Below are positions 50,386 to 58,841 of a DNA stretch of 64,000 bases, piece after piece. Position 1 is the stretch's first letter; the number at the start of each line of letters is the position of its first letter. The notes below the pieces were generated by a model. That model ran no database searches. It was not told the origin of the DNA and was given only the letters and a program-made list of their open reading frames with translations. This DNA comes from an uncultured Caryophanales bacterium (GTDB taxonomy: Bacteria > Bacillota_I > Bacilli_A > RF39 > UBA660), in assembly GCA_946628045.1 (NCBI GenBank), contig CAMOVZ010000004.1, positions 49,365 to 113,364 on the forward strand, written 5' to 3'. The translations under genes were made by a program, and so were the position numbers.

Positions 50386-51608
50386 TACTAGATATAATTG
50401 ATAAAAAAAGGGTTGGTAAAGAATTAAGTTATAAAGAATTAGATTATTTCTTCAATGGCTATTTAAACGGAGACATTTGTGATTATCAGATGTCTAGTTT
50501 TTTGATGGCTGTTTGTATTAATGGAATGACAGATGAAGAGGTTTTTGCTTTAACTAAAATTTTTGTTGATAGTGGAGATTGTTTGGATTTTTCATCTATA
50601 CCTGGAATAAAAGTAGATAAACATTCAACGGGTGGAATAGGAGATAAAACTACTTTTGTAGTGGCATCTATTGTAGCTAGTTTAGGTGTTCCTGTTATAA
50701 AAATGAGCGGAAGAGGCTTAGGTTATACTGGTGGTACTATTGATAAACTAGAAAGTATTAAAGGTTATAAAACAAATTTGACTGAAAAGGAAATAATTAA
50801 ACAAGTTAAAGATATTAATTTTGTATTAACAGGTCAAACTCATGATTTAGTTCCTATGGATAAAGTAGTTTATGCATTAAGAGATGTAACTGCTACTGTT
50901 AAGTCTATTCCTTTAATAGCATCAAGCATTATGAGTAAAAAAATAGCTGCAGGTGCTGATAAAATATTAATAGATATTAAAGTAGGTAATGGTGCTTTTC
51001 TATCTAATAAGGAAGATGCTAAAGAACTTGGTAATTTAATGGTTAAAATAGGTAAAATATATGATAGAGAAGTAAGATATGTTATTAGTGATATGAATAC
51101 TCCATTAGGTAGAACAGTAGGTAATGGGTTAGAAGTTTTAGAAGCTATTGATGTATTAAAGGGAAATGAAACTAATAATAATTTTGTTGATTTATGTATT
51201 GATTTAGCTAGTGAACTTGCTAGTATGGGACTTGAAATAGAAAAAGAAGAAGCAAGAAAATTAGTAATTAAAAGTATAGAAGATAAGTCTGCTTATAAGA
51301 AGTTTGCTGAACTTATAAAGTATCAAGGTGGAGATATCAATAATATAGCTATAAGTAGAAAAAGATATGTTATTAAATCTAATAAAAGTGGTGTTCTTGA
51401 AAAAATAAATGCTTTAGAGGTTGGAAAATTAGCTTTAGAACTAGGTGCAGGAAAGTTAAATATAAAAGATAAAATAGATTATGGTGTAGGAATTAAATTA
51501 AATAAATTAACTGGAGAAAAAGTAAAAAAAGGTGATATATTAGCTACACTTTACGTAAATGATAAAATTCCTAGAGTAAATATTGATAAGATTTTTACAA
51601 TTATATAA
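50382..51608 (+). CDS. pdp: Pyrimidine-nucleoside (thymidine) phosphorylase
   Basis: Phosphorolysis of thymidine/uridine for nucleoside salvage. The 408 residues have the signature region SGRGLGYTGGTIDKLE, KHSTGGIGDKTT, the N-terminal helical domain and the C-terminal beta domain. Translational coupling with the upstream GNAT gene by ATGA suggests a shared transcript but not necessarily a shared function. Gram-positive homologues act on uridine and thymidine. Confidence 0.93.
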   Translation: MILDIIDKKRVGKELSYKELDYFFNGYLNGDICDYQMSSFLMAVCINGMTDEEVFALTKIFVDSGDCLDFSSIPGIKVDKHSTGGIGDKTTFVVASIVASLGVPVIKMSGRGLGYTGGTIDKLESIKGYKTNLTEKEIIKQVKDINFVLTGQTHDLVPMDKVVYALRDVTATVKSIPLIASSIMSKKIAAGADKILIDIKVGNGAFLSNKEDAKELGNLMVKIGKIYDREVRYVISDMNTPLGRTVGNGLEVLEAIDVLKGNETNNNFVDLCIDLASELASMGLEIEKEEARKLVIKSIEDKSAYKKFAELIKYQGGDINNIAISRKRYVIKSNKSGVLEKINALEVGKLALELGAGKLNIKDKIDYGVGIKLNKLTGEKVKKGDILATLYVNDKIPRVNIDKIFTII

Positions 51609-51616
51609 AAAAATGT

Positions 51617-51643
51617 TTGAAATTATTGAAATTATGATATAAT
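51617..51643 (+). promoter_or_regulatory. Promoter of the surface-protein/sortase cassette
   Basis: TTGAAA, 15 bases, TATAAT with TGA before the -10 (extended -10). Confidence 0.6.
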
Positions 51644-51670
51644 ACAAGTATAAGGTAAGGTGATTTAATC

Positions 51671-52879
51671 GTGGAAAAAATTTATATGGAAGAAAATAAA
51701 AAACAAAGAAAAAAACGTAGTGTTATAGATACATCTGTAGTTTTATCATTTGTAGTTGCTATCTTTGCAGTATTTTCATTAGCAATGGCAGGACTATCAA
51801 TGAATCAAAAATCAGGTGTTAGTTATGCACTAAATTATGATGACACAGAAAAATTTGATTTAAAATATGAAGATGAAACCGTTGGAAATGTTTATTATAA
51901 AGAGAAAAATTATATAGCAGAAGATGCTAATGGTCATGTATTTGCATTCCCATTATATTATGCTAATTCAATTTCTTCAGAAAATAGAGTATTTTGTATT
52001 GAAAGAGGAAATGAAGTTAATAGAGCTGAATATAATAGAACAGAAGGTTATGATGAAGATCCAGGTTTAATGTATTTATTAAATTTAGGATATAATAATA
52101 GAGACTTAGCTAAAATTAATAGTGCTTGGAATTATTCAGATAATATTGATGCATGGGTTATTCAATCATCAATTTGGTTATATTTATCTGAAACAAGAGG
52201 AAATGATGGAGTTTATAAGTTAGTAAAAAATGATGAAACTGGATATGATGATTTAGCTGTTATGACTGCTAATGGAGCTATAACTATAAAAGAAGGTGTA
52301 GGAGGAACTCCTGCAAGTTATCCTAATGTTACTCAAGCAATTAGAACTTTAGTTGATAATGCTAAACATGCTGTAAAACCTACAGTTAGAGTAGCTGCTG
52401 AAAATAGTGAATATTCTCAAACAGAGGATAAGAAATTTTATGTATCTGCATTAATTAATGTTACTGGTGAACCTTCATCTGCTATGACAAGTTTTGGTGT
52501 TGCACTTTCAGGAATTAATGGTGCTACTCTTATTGATGAAAATGGTAAAGAAGTAGGATTAACTAATATTGCACCAGGTACTAAATTATATGTAAGAGTT
52601 CCTGCAGATAATGTAACTGAAAAGGGACAAACTGTTAAACTAAATGTAACTGGTCACTTTGCTAATAGTAGAGCTTATAAATATACTGGAGGAAGTGCAA
52701 GCCCACAAGCTATGGCATTACTTCAACCAGGTGTTGATCAAGCAGGTGTTGAATTAGTATTTGCACCTGATACAGGAATGAATACTACTCAAACAATTTA
52801 CTTTATTGGTTTAATAGTATTATTATGTGGTGTTGGTATTGTTTATGCGAATGCTAAACCTGTTCAAGTTAAACAATAA
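51671..52879 (+). CDS. Thioester-domain-like surface protein with sortase motif
   Basis: A 402-residue surface protein. After a basic N-terminus, residues 23-45 form a signal/anchor helix. The mature part resembles thioester adhesin domains: Cys109 in VFCIERGN and Gln165 in WVIQSSIW fit the Cys and Gln that form an internal thioester in Gram-positive adhesins (typical motif TQxAIW). A beta domain (about 235-350) follows, then the sorting signal APDTG (365-369), a membrane helix and a tail ending KPVQVKQ. Start is GTG 51671 with GGTGAT six bases upstream. The next gene is a sortase, overlapping by about 35 bases, which would attach it to the wall. Confidence 0.7.
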   Translation: MEKIYMEENKKQRKKRSVIDTSVVLSFVVAIFAVFSLAMAGLSMNQKSGVSYALNYDDTEKFDLKYEDETVGNVYYKEKNYIAEDANGHVFAFPLYYANSISSENRVFCIERGNEVNRAEYNRTEGYDEDPGLMYLLNLGYNNRDLAKINSAWNYSDNIDAWVIQSSIWLYLSETRGNDGVYKLVKNDETGYDDLAVMTANGAITIKEGVGGTPASYPNVTQAIRTLVDNAKHAVKPTVRVAAENSEYSQTEDKKFYVSALINVTGEPSSAMTSFGVALSGINGATLIDENGKEVGLTNIAPGTKLYVRVPADNVTEKGQTVKLNVTGHFANSRAYKYTGGSASPQAMALLQPGVDQAGVELVFAPDTGMNTTQTIYFIGLIVLLCGVGIVYANAKPVQVKQ

Positions 52880-53504
52880 GATTAAAAAGAGCCATGTCTT
52901 AATAATTGGCTCTTTATTTGTTTTTATAGGTATTATATCTCTATCATGGAATTATCTTTTAAGAATACGTAATGAAGTTTTTGAGGATATGAGAATAGCT
53001 ATGATGGATATTGAGAAGCCTCAAGAAGAAGAGATTGTTGAAGATGTACCTATAGTTGAAAAAGTAGAAAAACAAGAAGAAAATACTAATTATGTAATTG
53101 ATTATAGTAAATATTTGGGAGTATTAGAAATACCGAGAATTGGATTAAAAAGAGGTTTTTATAACACAGATTCTAGATATAATAGTATACAATATAATGT
53201 AACAATGGTGGATGGGTCTTCACTTCCTGATGTAGATGGTGGAAACTTAATATTAATAGCTCATTCTGGAGATGCTTATATTTCATATTTTGCATATCTT
53301 TGGATGATGGGTGTAGGAGATCATGCATATGTTACATATAATGGAAGAAAATATGATTATCAAGTAGTTAATATATATAATGTAGAGAAGAATGGTATGG
53401 CTACTATTTATAGAGATACTAATAAAACTACACTTACTTTAATTACTTGTACTAAAGATAGTGATTCTTCTCAGACAGTTTATATTTTAGAACTTGTTGG
53501 CTAG
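52845..53504 (+). CDS. Sortase (cysteine transpeptidase), atypical active site
   Basis: Membrane-anchored transpeptidase for wall attachment. The 219 residues have a membrane helix (about 18-40), a Glu-rich stalk and the sortase barrel with LGVLEIPRIGL, catalytic His140 in LIAHSG and Cys202 in TLITCTK. The usual catalytic Arg after the Cys is missing: the sequence continues to the end without any Arg, with Gln at the expected place (SSQTVYILEL). The start is uncertain (ATG 52845 or 52851), inside the end of its substrate gene, which implies coupling. The dedicated substrate is probably the upstream APDTG protein. Confidence 0.88.
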   Translation: MRMLNLFKLNNKIKKSHVLIIGSLFVFIGIISLSWNYLLRIRNEVFEDMRIAMMDIEKPQEEEIVEDVPIVEKVEKQEENTNYVIDYSKYLGVLEIPRIGLKRGFYNTDSRYNSIQYNVTMVDGSSLPDVDGGNLILIAHSGDAYISYFAYLWMMGVGDHAYVTYNGRKYDYQVVNIYNVEKNGMATIYRDTNKTTLTLITCTKDSDSSQTVYILELVG

Positions 53505-53519
53505 TTAGAGGGTGATAAA

Positions 53520-54092
53520 ATGAATTTATCTTTAATTGACAAAGTTGAAACTATATTTAAATATATATTTTCATCTTTTCTTTCTATAGAAATGTTTATT
53601 TTATCTATCCTTTTATTTATTATTTTAATAGTTAATTTAAAAAGAAAAAACACATTAGTTCAAATGATAGCTATAGGTGTATATATAGGTTTTATTATAG
53701 GAATATTCATTAGTTATACTACTTATGTAAAAACATGTGTAGATTCATTTACTAAGGCTATTATGAATTATATTTATTTTCCTTCAACTATTGTTTATTT
53801 CTTTATAATAATATTTGTGACTGTTATGATATTGATAACTTTATTTAGTAAGAAAATGACTCAATTTAAAAAGATATTTAATTATTTTTTCTTTAGTACT
53901 TTATATTTTTTGTTTATGGCATTTATTGCAGTAGGTGCTTATTATGAAGTGGATTTAGCAGATACTAGTATATTATATAAAAATGATACTGTTTTATCAT
54001 TTGTACAAGTTAGTAATTTAATATTACTTATATGGTTAGTGTATACAGGATTTTATCATTTGTATAAACATTTTAAGAAAAAATATGATTAA
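53520..54092 (+). CDS. Polytopic membrane protein of the sortase cassette
   Basis: Not recognised. The 190 residues contain five hydrophobic helices (about 19-40, 48-67, 88-110, 122-143, 158-178) with basic loops and a KKKYD end. AGAGGGTGATAA precedes ATG 53520, 15 bases after the sortase stop, so it belongs to the same transcript. It may assist export or anchoring of the surface protein; that is inference from position. Confidence 0.6.
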   Translation: MNLSLIDKVETIFKYIFSSFLSIEMFILSILLFIILIVNLKRKNTLVQMIAIGVYIGFIIGIFISYTTYVKTCVDSFTKAIMNYIYFPSTIVYFFIIIFVTVMILITLFSKKMTQFKKIFNYFFFSTLYFLFMAFIAVGAYYEVDLADTSILYKNDTVLSFVQVSNLILLIWLVYTGFYHLYKHFKKKYD

Positions 54093-54122
54093 AAAAAGAT
54101 TGGTTTTTACCAATCTTTTATT
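54090..54122. terminator. Bidirectional terminator
   Basis: AAAAGATTGGT/ACCAATCTTTT with loop TTTT, between the cassette and convergent vanY. Confidence 0.85.
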
Positions 54123-55033
54123 ATGGTTGCATAATATTCTTCAAATGATATATTATGTTCTTTTATATATTTAGCAATATCTTTACCTACATAACGGTAA
54201 TGCCATGATTCATAAGTATATCCTGTTTCTGTTTCTTTATCTTTAGGAAATCTTAATATAAATCCATATTCATGAGCATGTTTATCCATCCAATCAAATT
54301 CTTTTGTTTTTTCAAAATTAGTATAATTTTCTTTTCCATTATATACATCTACTGCGAGTCCTGTTTGATGCTCAGAGTGACCTGGTCTACCTGAATAAGT
54401 ATCTGCTGCTTCTTTTCCATCAGCTTTTACATATTTATTATATAAATCAACTTGATAGTCATAACTTCTATATGTAGACATTGCGATAATATTTAGTTTT
54501 TCTTTTTTAGCAACTTGAGCCATTTCTTCAAAGGCATTTTTTGCTACATTTACTAATTTCATATTATTTAATGCATAATTATTACTTATTTTTTCTAGAT
54601 TATCTGGTACATAATTACTTTCTAAATAATAGTATTTATTTACTAATATTTTTTCTGTGTTTAAATTTCTTGCGGGTATTATATCTTTATATTGTGTCTT
54701 ATCTAATTGCATATTTACATTTTTTATTATTTGAATATTTGGCATTTCTGTATGACTATCTTTATAGAATATGTAACGGTCTAAATAATCATTATTAAAA
54801 TATTCTATTTCTTTATTTATATTATCTAGTTTATTAAGTTTTATATCTTTATTTTTATTTATTTTTTTTGCGGTTACTTCTTTTTCTTTTACTTTTTTAG
54901 GTGGTGCAGTTACTACTTTTGTGATGCATACTATTATTTCTATTATTCCAATTATTAATAATATTGTGAATAAAAGAAAGGCTAATAAGTTTTTCCATTT
55001 AATCCTTATTTTACGTTTTACAACAGTACCCAT
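54107..55033 (-). CDS. VanY/LdcB-type D,D- or L,D-carboxypeptidase (M15B)
   Basis: Zinc peptidase trimming peptidoglycan stem peptides outside the cell. The 308 residues have one N-terminal membrane helix (about 13-37) and a C-terminal M15B domain with STYRSYDYQ, the zinc motif SEHQTGLAVD and ESWHYRYVG. GGGTGATAGT precedes the start. The middle region (60-140) is a Lys/Asn-rich stalk. Substrate specificity is not decided by the sequence. Confidence 0.9.
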   Translation of the reverse strand: MGTVVKRKIRIKWKNLLAFLLFTILLIIGIIEIIVCITKVVTAPPKKVKEKEVTAKKINKNKDIKLNKLDNINKEIEYFNNDYLDRYIFYKDSHTEMPNIQIIKNVNMQLDKTQYKDIIPARNLNTEKILVNKYYYLESNYVPDNLEKISNNYALNNMKLVNVAKNAFEEMAQVAKKEKLNIIAMSTYRSYDYQVDLYNKYVKADGKEAADTYSGRPGHSEHQTGLAVDVYNGKENYTNFEKTKEFDWMDKHAHEYGFILRFPKDKETETGYTYESWHYRYVGKDIAKYIKEHNISFEEYYATIIKDW

Positions 55034-55123
55034 ATACTATCACCCTAATTATATAATAGCAAATTTTTATTAAATTATGAATAAAATATTATTACTTTAC
55101 ATAAAAAAAGATAGGAGGATGAA

Positions 55124-56269
55124 ATGAAAAAAATTATATTTTTACTTATAATATTATGTATATCTTTTAGTACTTATAATACTCATGCTTTAGAATTAAT
55201 ACCTAATGCAGTAAGTGGAATTTTACTCGAACCATATAGTGGAAAAATTATTTTTGAAAAAGAAAAAGATAAGGAAGTTAGTGTAGCATCATTAACCAAG
55301 ATGGTTTCTCAAATAATAATACTTGAAGAGGTGGAAAAGGGTAGAATTAAATGGAATGATATTGTTACTGTTAGTAAAAATGCATCTAATATGGGTGGTA
55401 GTCAGATATATTTGAGTGAAGGGGAAAAGATAACAGTAGAGGATTTGATGAAGGGTATTAGTGTGGCTAGTGGTAATGATGCAACGGTAGCTATGGCTGA
55501 ATATATTAGTGGTAGTGAAGAAAAATTTGTTAAAAGAATGAATAAAAAGATTAAAGAATTAGGGCTTAAACATACACATTTTGTTAATTGTACGGGGTTA
55601 GATGAGAAAGGACACTTTTCTAGTGCTTATGATATGGCAATGATTGCTCGTGAATTAATTATTAATCATCCTGAAATACTTAAATTTTCTTCTATTTATG
55701 AAGATTATTTAAGAGAAGATACTGATAATAAATTTTGGTTAGTTAATACTAATAAATTAATTAATCAATATGATGGGGCTGATGGTTTAAAAACGGGACA
55801 TACTGATGATGCGGGGTATTGTTTGGCAGCTACTTCTAATAGAAATAATTTAAGGTTAATTGGAATTGTTTTAGGAGAAAAGGATAGTAAAATTAGAAAT
55901 AAAGAGACTATAGATTTATTAGATTATGGATTTAATAATACTAAAGTAAGAACTTTAAAGAAAAAAAATTCTGTTATTAAAAAAATAAAATTATCTAATG
56001 CTAATAAGAAAAGTATTAATTTAGTATTAAAAGAAAGTTTAAATGTAGTAGAGGATACTGATTCTAATAATAAATATAATTATGATATAAAAGTTAATGA
56101 AATTAATTTACCTATTAAAAAAGGTGATGTTTTAGGTAGTATTATTGTTATGAATAATAGTAATATAATTACTTCTAATGATTTAGTTAGCGATAGAGAT
56201 GTTTCTAAGTTAAGTTTAATTGATTTATTTAAAAATAATATTATTAATATAATTACTGGAAATATATAG
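55124..56269 (+). CDS. dacF: Serine D-Ala-D-Ala carboxypeptidase, DacF-like
   Basis: Penicillin-binding peptidase S11 that trims D-Ala from stem peptides; DacF-type enzymes tune spore cortex cross-linking. The 381 residues have a signal peptide (cut after THA, about residue 22), S56-LT-K59, S116-G-N118 and K223-T-G225, then a C-terminal beta domain ending in an amphipathic or hydrophobic helix (LIDLFKNNIINIITG) that would anchor it. AGGAGGATGAA precedes the start. Vegetative DacA-type function cannot be excluded. Confidence 0.9.
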   Translation: MKKIIFLLIILCISFSTYNTHALELIPNAVSGILLEPYSGKIIFEKEKDKEVSVASLTKMVSQIIILEEVEKGRIKWNDIVTVSKNASNMGGSQIYLSEGEKITVEDLMKGISVASGNDATVAMAEYISGSEEKFVKRMNKKIKELGLKHTHFVNCTGLDEKGHFSSAYDMAMIARELIINHPEILKFSSIYEDYLREDTDNKFWLVNTNKLINQYDGADGLKTGHTDDAGYCLAATSNRNNLRLIGIVLGEKDSKIRNKETIDLLDYGFNNTKVRTLKKKNSVIKKIKLSNANKKSINLVLKESLNVVEDTDSNNKYNYDIKVNEINLPIKKGDVLGSIIVMNNSNIITSNDLVSDRDVSKLSLIDLFKNNIINIITGNI

Positions 56270-56297
56270 AAAGTATAGAATACTTTCTATTTTTTTG
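56266..56297 (+). terminator. Terminator of dacF-like gene
   Basis: ATAGAAAGTA/TACTTTCTAT, loop of five, then seven T; overlaps the stop codon. Confidence 0.85.
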
Positions 56298-56304
56298 TTA
56301 TAAT
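56296..56304 (+). promoter_or_regulatory. Extended -10 of the SGNH-like/VanW unit
   Basis: TGT-TATAAT starting inside the terminator T-run. Confidence 0.55.
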
Positions 56305-56333
56305 ATTTATATATTTGAAGTGAGGTTGGTAGT

Positions 56334-57254
56334 ATGGCAATTAAAGAAGTTATTAAAGTTAAGGAAGAAAAACCTACTAAAGGAAAAACTAAAAAGAAAG
56401 AAGAAAAAAAATTAGAAGATACTACTAGAATTAGAGTAGATGGTGAAAGAATAAATGATGCAGAAAGCTTAGATATTAGTTTTGTTGAAGGTAAGAGTAA
56501 AAAAACTAGAAAAGCAAAAGAAAAAATATTAAAAGAAAAGAAAGATCATTCATTCTTATATGGAATAATAAAACTATTAGTTATATTTTTAATAGTTTCT
56601 GTATTATTTGTTTTTGCTTTTATGTATGCTAGAGATAATAATTTATTAGAAAAGGTATTTCATGTTAAGCCACAAGTAAAAGTGGAAGTAAAAGAAAAAG
56701 AAATTAAAACAATGGATTATAATTATTTATTTATAGGTGATTATCATACTGAAGGTATGGAATTTGATGAGTTTTATAAACCATATGTAAAAGTTTGTAA
56801 TGAAGATTATACTACTTTAGATATATTAGATGATTTAAGAAATCATATATATGTATATAATCCTACACATGTATTTATTGAATTAGGTGTTAATGATTTT
56901 AAGAGTGATACTTCTATACATGATGTTATTGCTAATTTAGAATCTATAGTTAAAGGAATTCAACATAATAGAAGTATGGCTACTATATATGTATCATCTA
57001 TATATCCAGTAAATGATACTATTGATGGTTTTGATAAAGATGAAAATCTTACTAATGATTTTATTAAAGATATTAATAATGAAATTAAGACTATGTGTAA
57101 TAGTTTAGAAGTTAATTATATTGATATGTATAGTGAATTAAGTGAAAATGATTTATTAAAAGAAAATTATACGGATGATGGTATTAGATTAAATGAAGAT
57201 GGTTATAAAAAGGTATTTAAGGTAATTAATAGGTATATAGATGAAAGAGATTAG
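56334..57254 (+). CDS. Membrane-anchored SGNH-hydrolase-like protein, probable pseudoenzyme
   Basis: The 306 residues have a Lys/Glu-rich cytosolic N-terminus (1-74), one membrane helix (75-98) and an extracellular SGNH/GDSL-like domain. Block I reads GDYHTEGM (135-142) where related proteins have GDSxTxGM, so the nucleophile Ser is Tyr137. Block III GVND is intact (185-188). The last block reads DGIR (282-285) where DGxH is expected, so the catalytic His is Arg. Two catalytic residues lost suggest binding rather than hydrolysis, perhaps of acylated glycans. It overlaps the VanW gene by 14 bases. Confidence 0.75.
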   Translation: MAIKEVIKVKEEKPTKGKTKKKEEKKLEDTTRIRVDGERINDAESLDISFVEGKSKKTRKAKEKILKEKKDHSFLYGIIKLLVIFLIVSVLFVFAFMYARDNNLLEKVFHVKPQVKVEVKEKEIKTMDYNYLFIGDYHTEGMEFDEFYKPYVKVCNEDYTTLDILDDLRNHIYVYNPTHVFIELGVNDFKSDTSIHDVIANLESIVKGIQHNRSMATIYVSSIYPVNDTIDGFDKDENLTNDFIKDINNEIKTMCNSLEVNYIDMYSELSENDLLKENYTDDGIRLNEDGYKKVFKVINRYIDERD

Positions 57255-58473
57255 TAATAATAAAGAAAGATTAATTGTATTATTTTCAATTCTATTCTTA
57301 TTAATTATATCTTATATAGGACTAGTTATTTATAATAATAGAAGTTTAAGTGAATATGATAATAAAATACTTCCTAGTACTTATATAGAAGAATTTGATA
57401 TGAGTTATTATACTTATAAGAATGCAGAAGAGAAAATTAATTATATAAAAGATTATGTTGCAAATAAGAAAATAAAAGTAAATATTAATTCTAAAGATTA
57501 TGAATATAGTTTAAATGATTTAGGAATTAGTGTTAATACAAATGAAACTTTAAATGTGATTAAGTCTTCTCAAAAGAAGAAAAATTTTAGTAGTAAATTA
57601 ATGATGATTAATGGTACTAAGAAGAGTAAATATTCTTTTGTATATGATTTAGATGAAGAAAGATTAAAAAATACCTTAAATACTTTAAAGAGTGAAGTAG
57701 ATTATAATGCAGTTAATGGATATTTTGATACTAGTGATGGTGTTAAGTATGTAGATGGTACTGATGGATTTGCACTTAATATAGATAATAGTGTTAATAA
57801 TGTTAAAGAGTCTATATCTAAAGGTATAAATAGTAAGACTAATATAGGATTAAGTGGAGATGTTGTTTTAGCTAATAGAAATGAAAGTTATAAGAGCATT
57901 GATACTAAAACTAGTTCATTTTCTACAGTATTTATGCCTAATACTTATATGAGAAATATAAATTTAAATTATGCATTAAGTTTAATAAATGGTACTGTGG
58001 TAGAACCTGGTGAAGTATTTAGTTATTGTAATACAGCTGGACCATTTACTAGATATGGATATGTATTTTATTATGAGTTTGTAGGTAATGGTGTTTGTCA
58101 AATAGCTACAACTACTTATAATGCTGCATTATTAGGTGGATTAGAAATTGTTAAACGTTATCCTCATGCTAAGAAGAGTTTATATGTACCGGGTGGATTA
58201 GATGCAACTGTTGCTAGTTATTCTAGTGGATGGTGTGTAGATATGCAATTTAGGAATACTTATAAGTATCCTATATATATTAAAGCTTGGTCATATAATG
58301 GAGTTGCTTATGTAGAGTTTTGGAGTAATCATGATGCTAAAGAGGGATATGAATATACTACTTCTTCAGTTCAAATAGGACAAAGGGGATATAGATCTTA
58401 TTTACATAAGTGGAAAGATGGAGAAGAAGTAGATGTTTCTTTAATAGAAACAACATGGTATATAGAAGATTAA
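57241..58473 (+). CDS. VanW family protein
   Basis: VanW proteins are extracytoplasmic, wall-associated proteins of unclear function, named from a vancomycin resistance cluster. The 410 residues have an N-terminal membrane helix (about 11-31), a peptidoglycan-binding-type domain with SLNDLGISVN (60-120), and the VanW domain with VEPGEVFSYCNTAGP, NGVCQIATTTYNAA and GGLDATVAS. It is coupled to the SGNH-like gene upstream. There is no sign of a resistance cluster; it is likely a core wall protein. Confidence 0.9.
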   Translation: MKEISNNKERLIVLFSILFLLIISYIGLVIYNNRSLSEYDNKILPSTYIEEFDMSYYTYKNAEEKINYIKDYVANKKIKVNINSKDYEYSLNDLGISVNTNETLNVIKSSQKKKNFSSKLMMINGTKKSKYSFVYDLDEERLKNTLNTLKSEVDYNAVNGYFDTSDGVKYVDGTDGFALNIDNSVNNVKESISKGINSKTNIGLSGDVVLANRNESYKSIDTKTSSFSTVFMPNTYMRNINLNYALSLINGTVVEPGEVFSYCNTAGPFTRYGYVFYYEFVGNGVCQIATTTYNAALLGGLEIVKRYPHAKKSLYVPGGLDATVASYSSGWCVDMQFRNTYKYPIYIKAWSYNGVAYVEFWSNHDAKEGYEYTTSSVQIGQRGYRSYLHKWKDGEEVDVSLIETTWYIED

Positions 58474-58498
58474 AATAAGAATATTTTAATCTTTTTTT
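58468..58498 (+). terminator. Terminator after the VanW gene
   Basis: GATTAAAATA/TATTTTAATC with loop AGAA and seven T; overlaps the stop codon. Confidence 0.85.
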
Positions 58499-58526
58499 CA
58501 TAGTATTAAATGAAAGTGAGGAAAAT

Positions 58527-58787
58527 ATGGAAATATTAAAAGTTAGTAGTAAATCTAATCCTAATAGCGTAGCAGGAGCTTTAGCAAATGTTTTTCGTGA
58601 AAAGGGACGTGTTGAAATACAAGCAGTAGGTGCTGGAGCAATAAATCAAGCAATTAAAGCTATAGCTATAGCTAGAGGATTTGTAGCTCCTAGTGGTAAG
58701 AATTTAATTTGTATCCCAGCTTTTTCTGATATTAGTATTGAAGGAGAGGAAAAAACTGCTATTAAATTAATAGTAGAAGCAAAATAG
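58527..58787 (+). CDS. spoVS: Stage V sporulation protein S
   Basis: Small Alba-like protein required for late sporulation in B. subtilis. The 86 residues match the very conserved family: ILKVSSKSNPNSVAGALA, VEIQAVGAGAINQAIKAIA, IARGFVAPSG and IPAFSDISIEGEEKTAIK. GTGAGGAAAAT precedes the start. The promoter is not evident; only about 28 bases separate it from the VanW terminator. Codon bias is slightly C/G-richer than neighbours. Confidence 0.97.
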   Translation: MEILKVSSKSNPNSVAGALANVFREKGRVEIQAVGAGAINQAIKAIAIARGFVAPSGKNLICIPAFSDISIEGEEKTAIKLIVEAK

Positions 58788-58803
58788 CTTCTATTATTTT
58801 TTT
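58769..58803 (+). terminator. Terminator of spoVS
   Basis: 12-bp stem AATAGTAGAAGC/GCTTCTATTATT (one G-T pair), loop of six, T-run; the 5' arm lies in the last codons. Confidence 0.85.
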
Positions 58804-58811
58804 ATTTAATA

Positions 58812-58820
58812 TGATAAAAT
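58812..58820 (+). promoter_or_regulatory. Extended -10 of the 58842 gene
   Basis: TGA-TAAAAT, 21 bases before the start. Confidence 0.5.
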
Positions 58821-58841
58821 AAATATAATAGAGGTGTTAAT

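Noticed and set aside
57241..58473. Vancomycin resistance cluster because of VanW and VanY
   Set aside because: There is no vanH/A/X ligase set nor vanRS in the window; both proteins belong to broad wall-related families.
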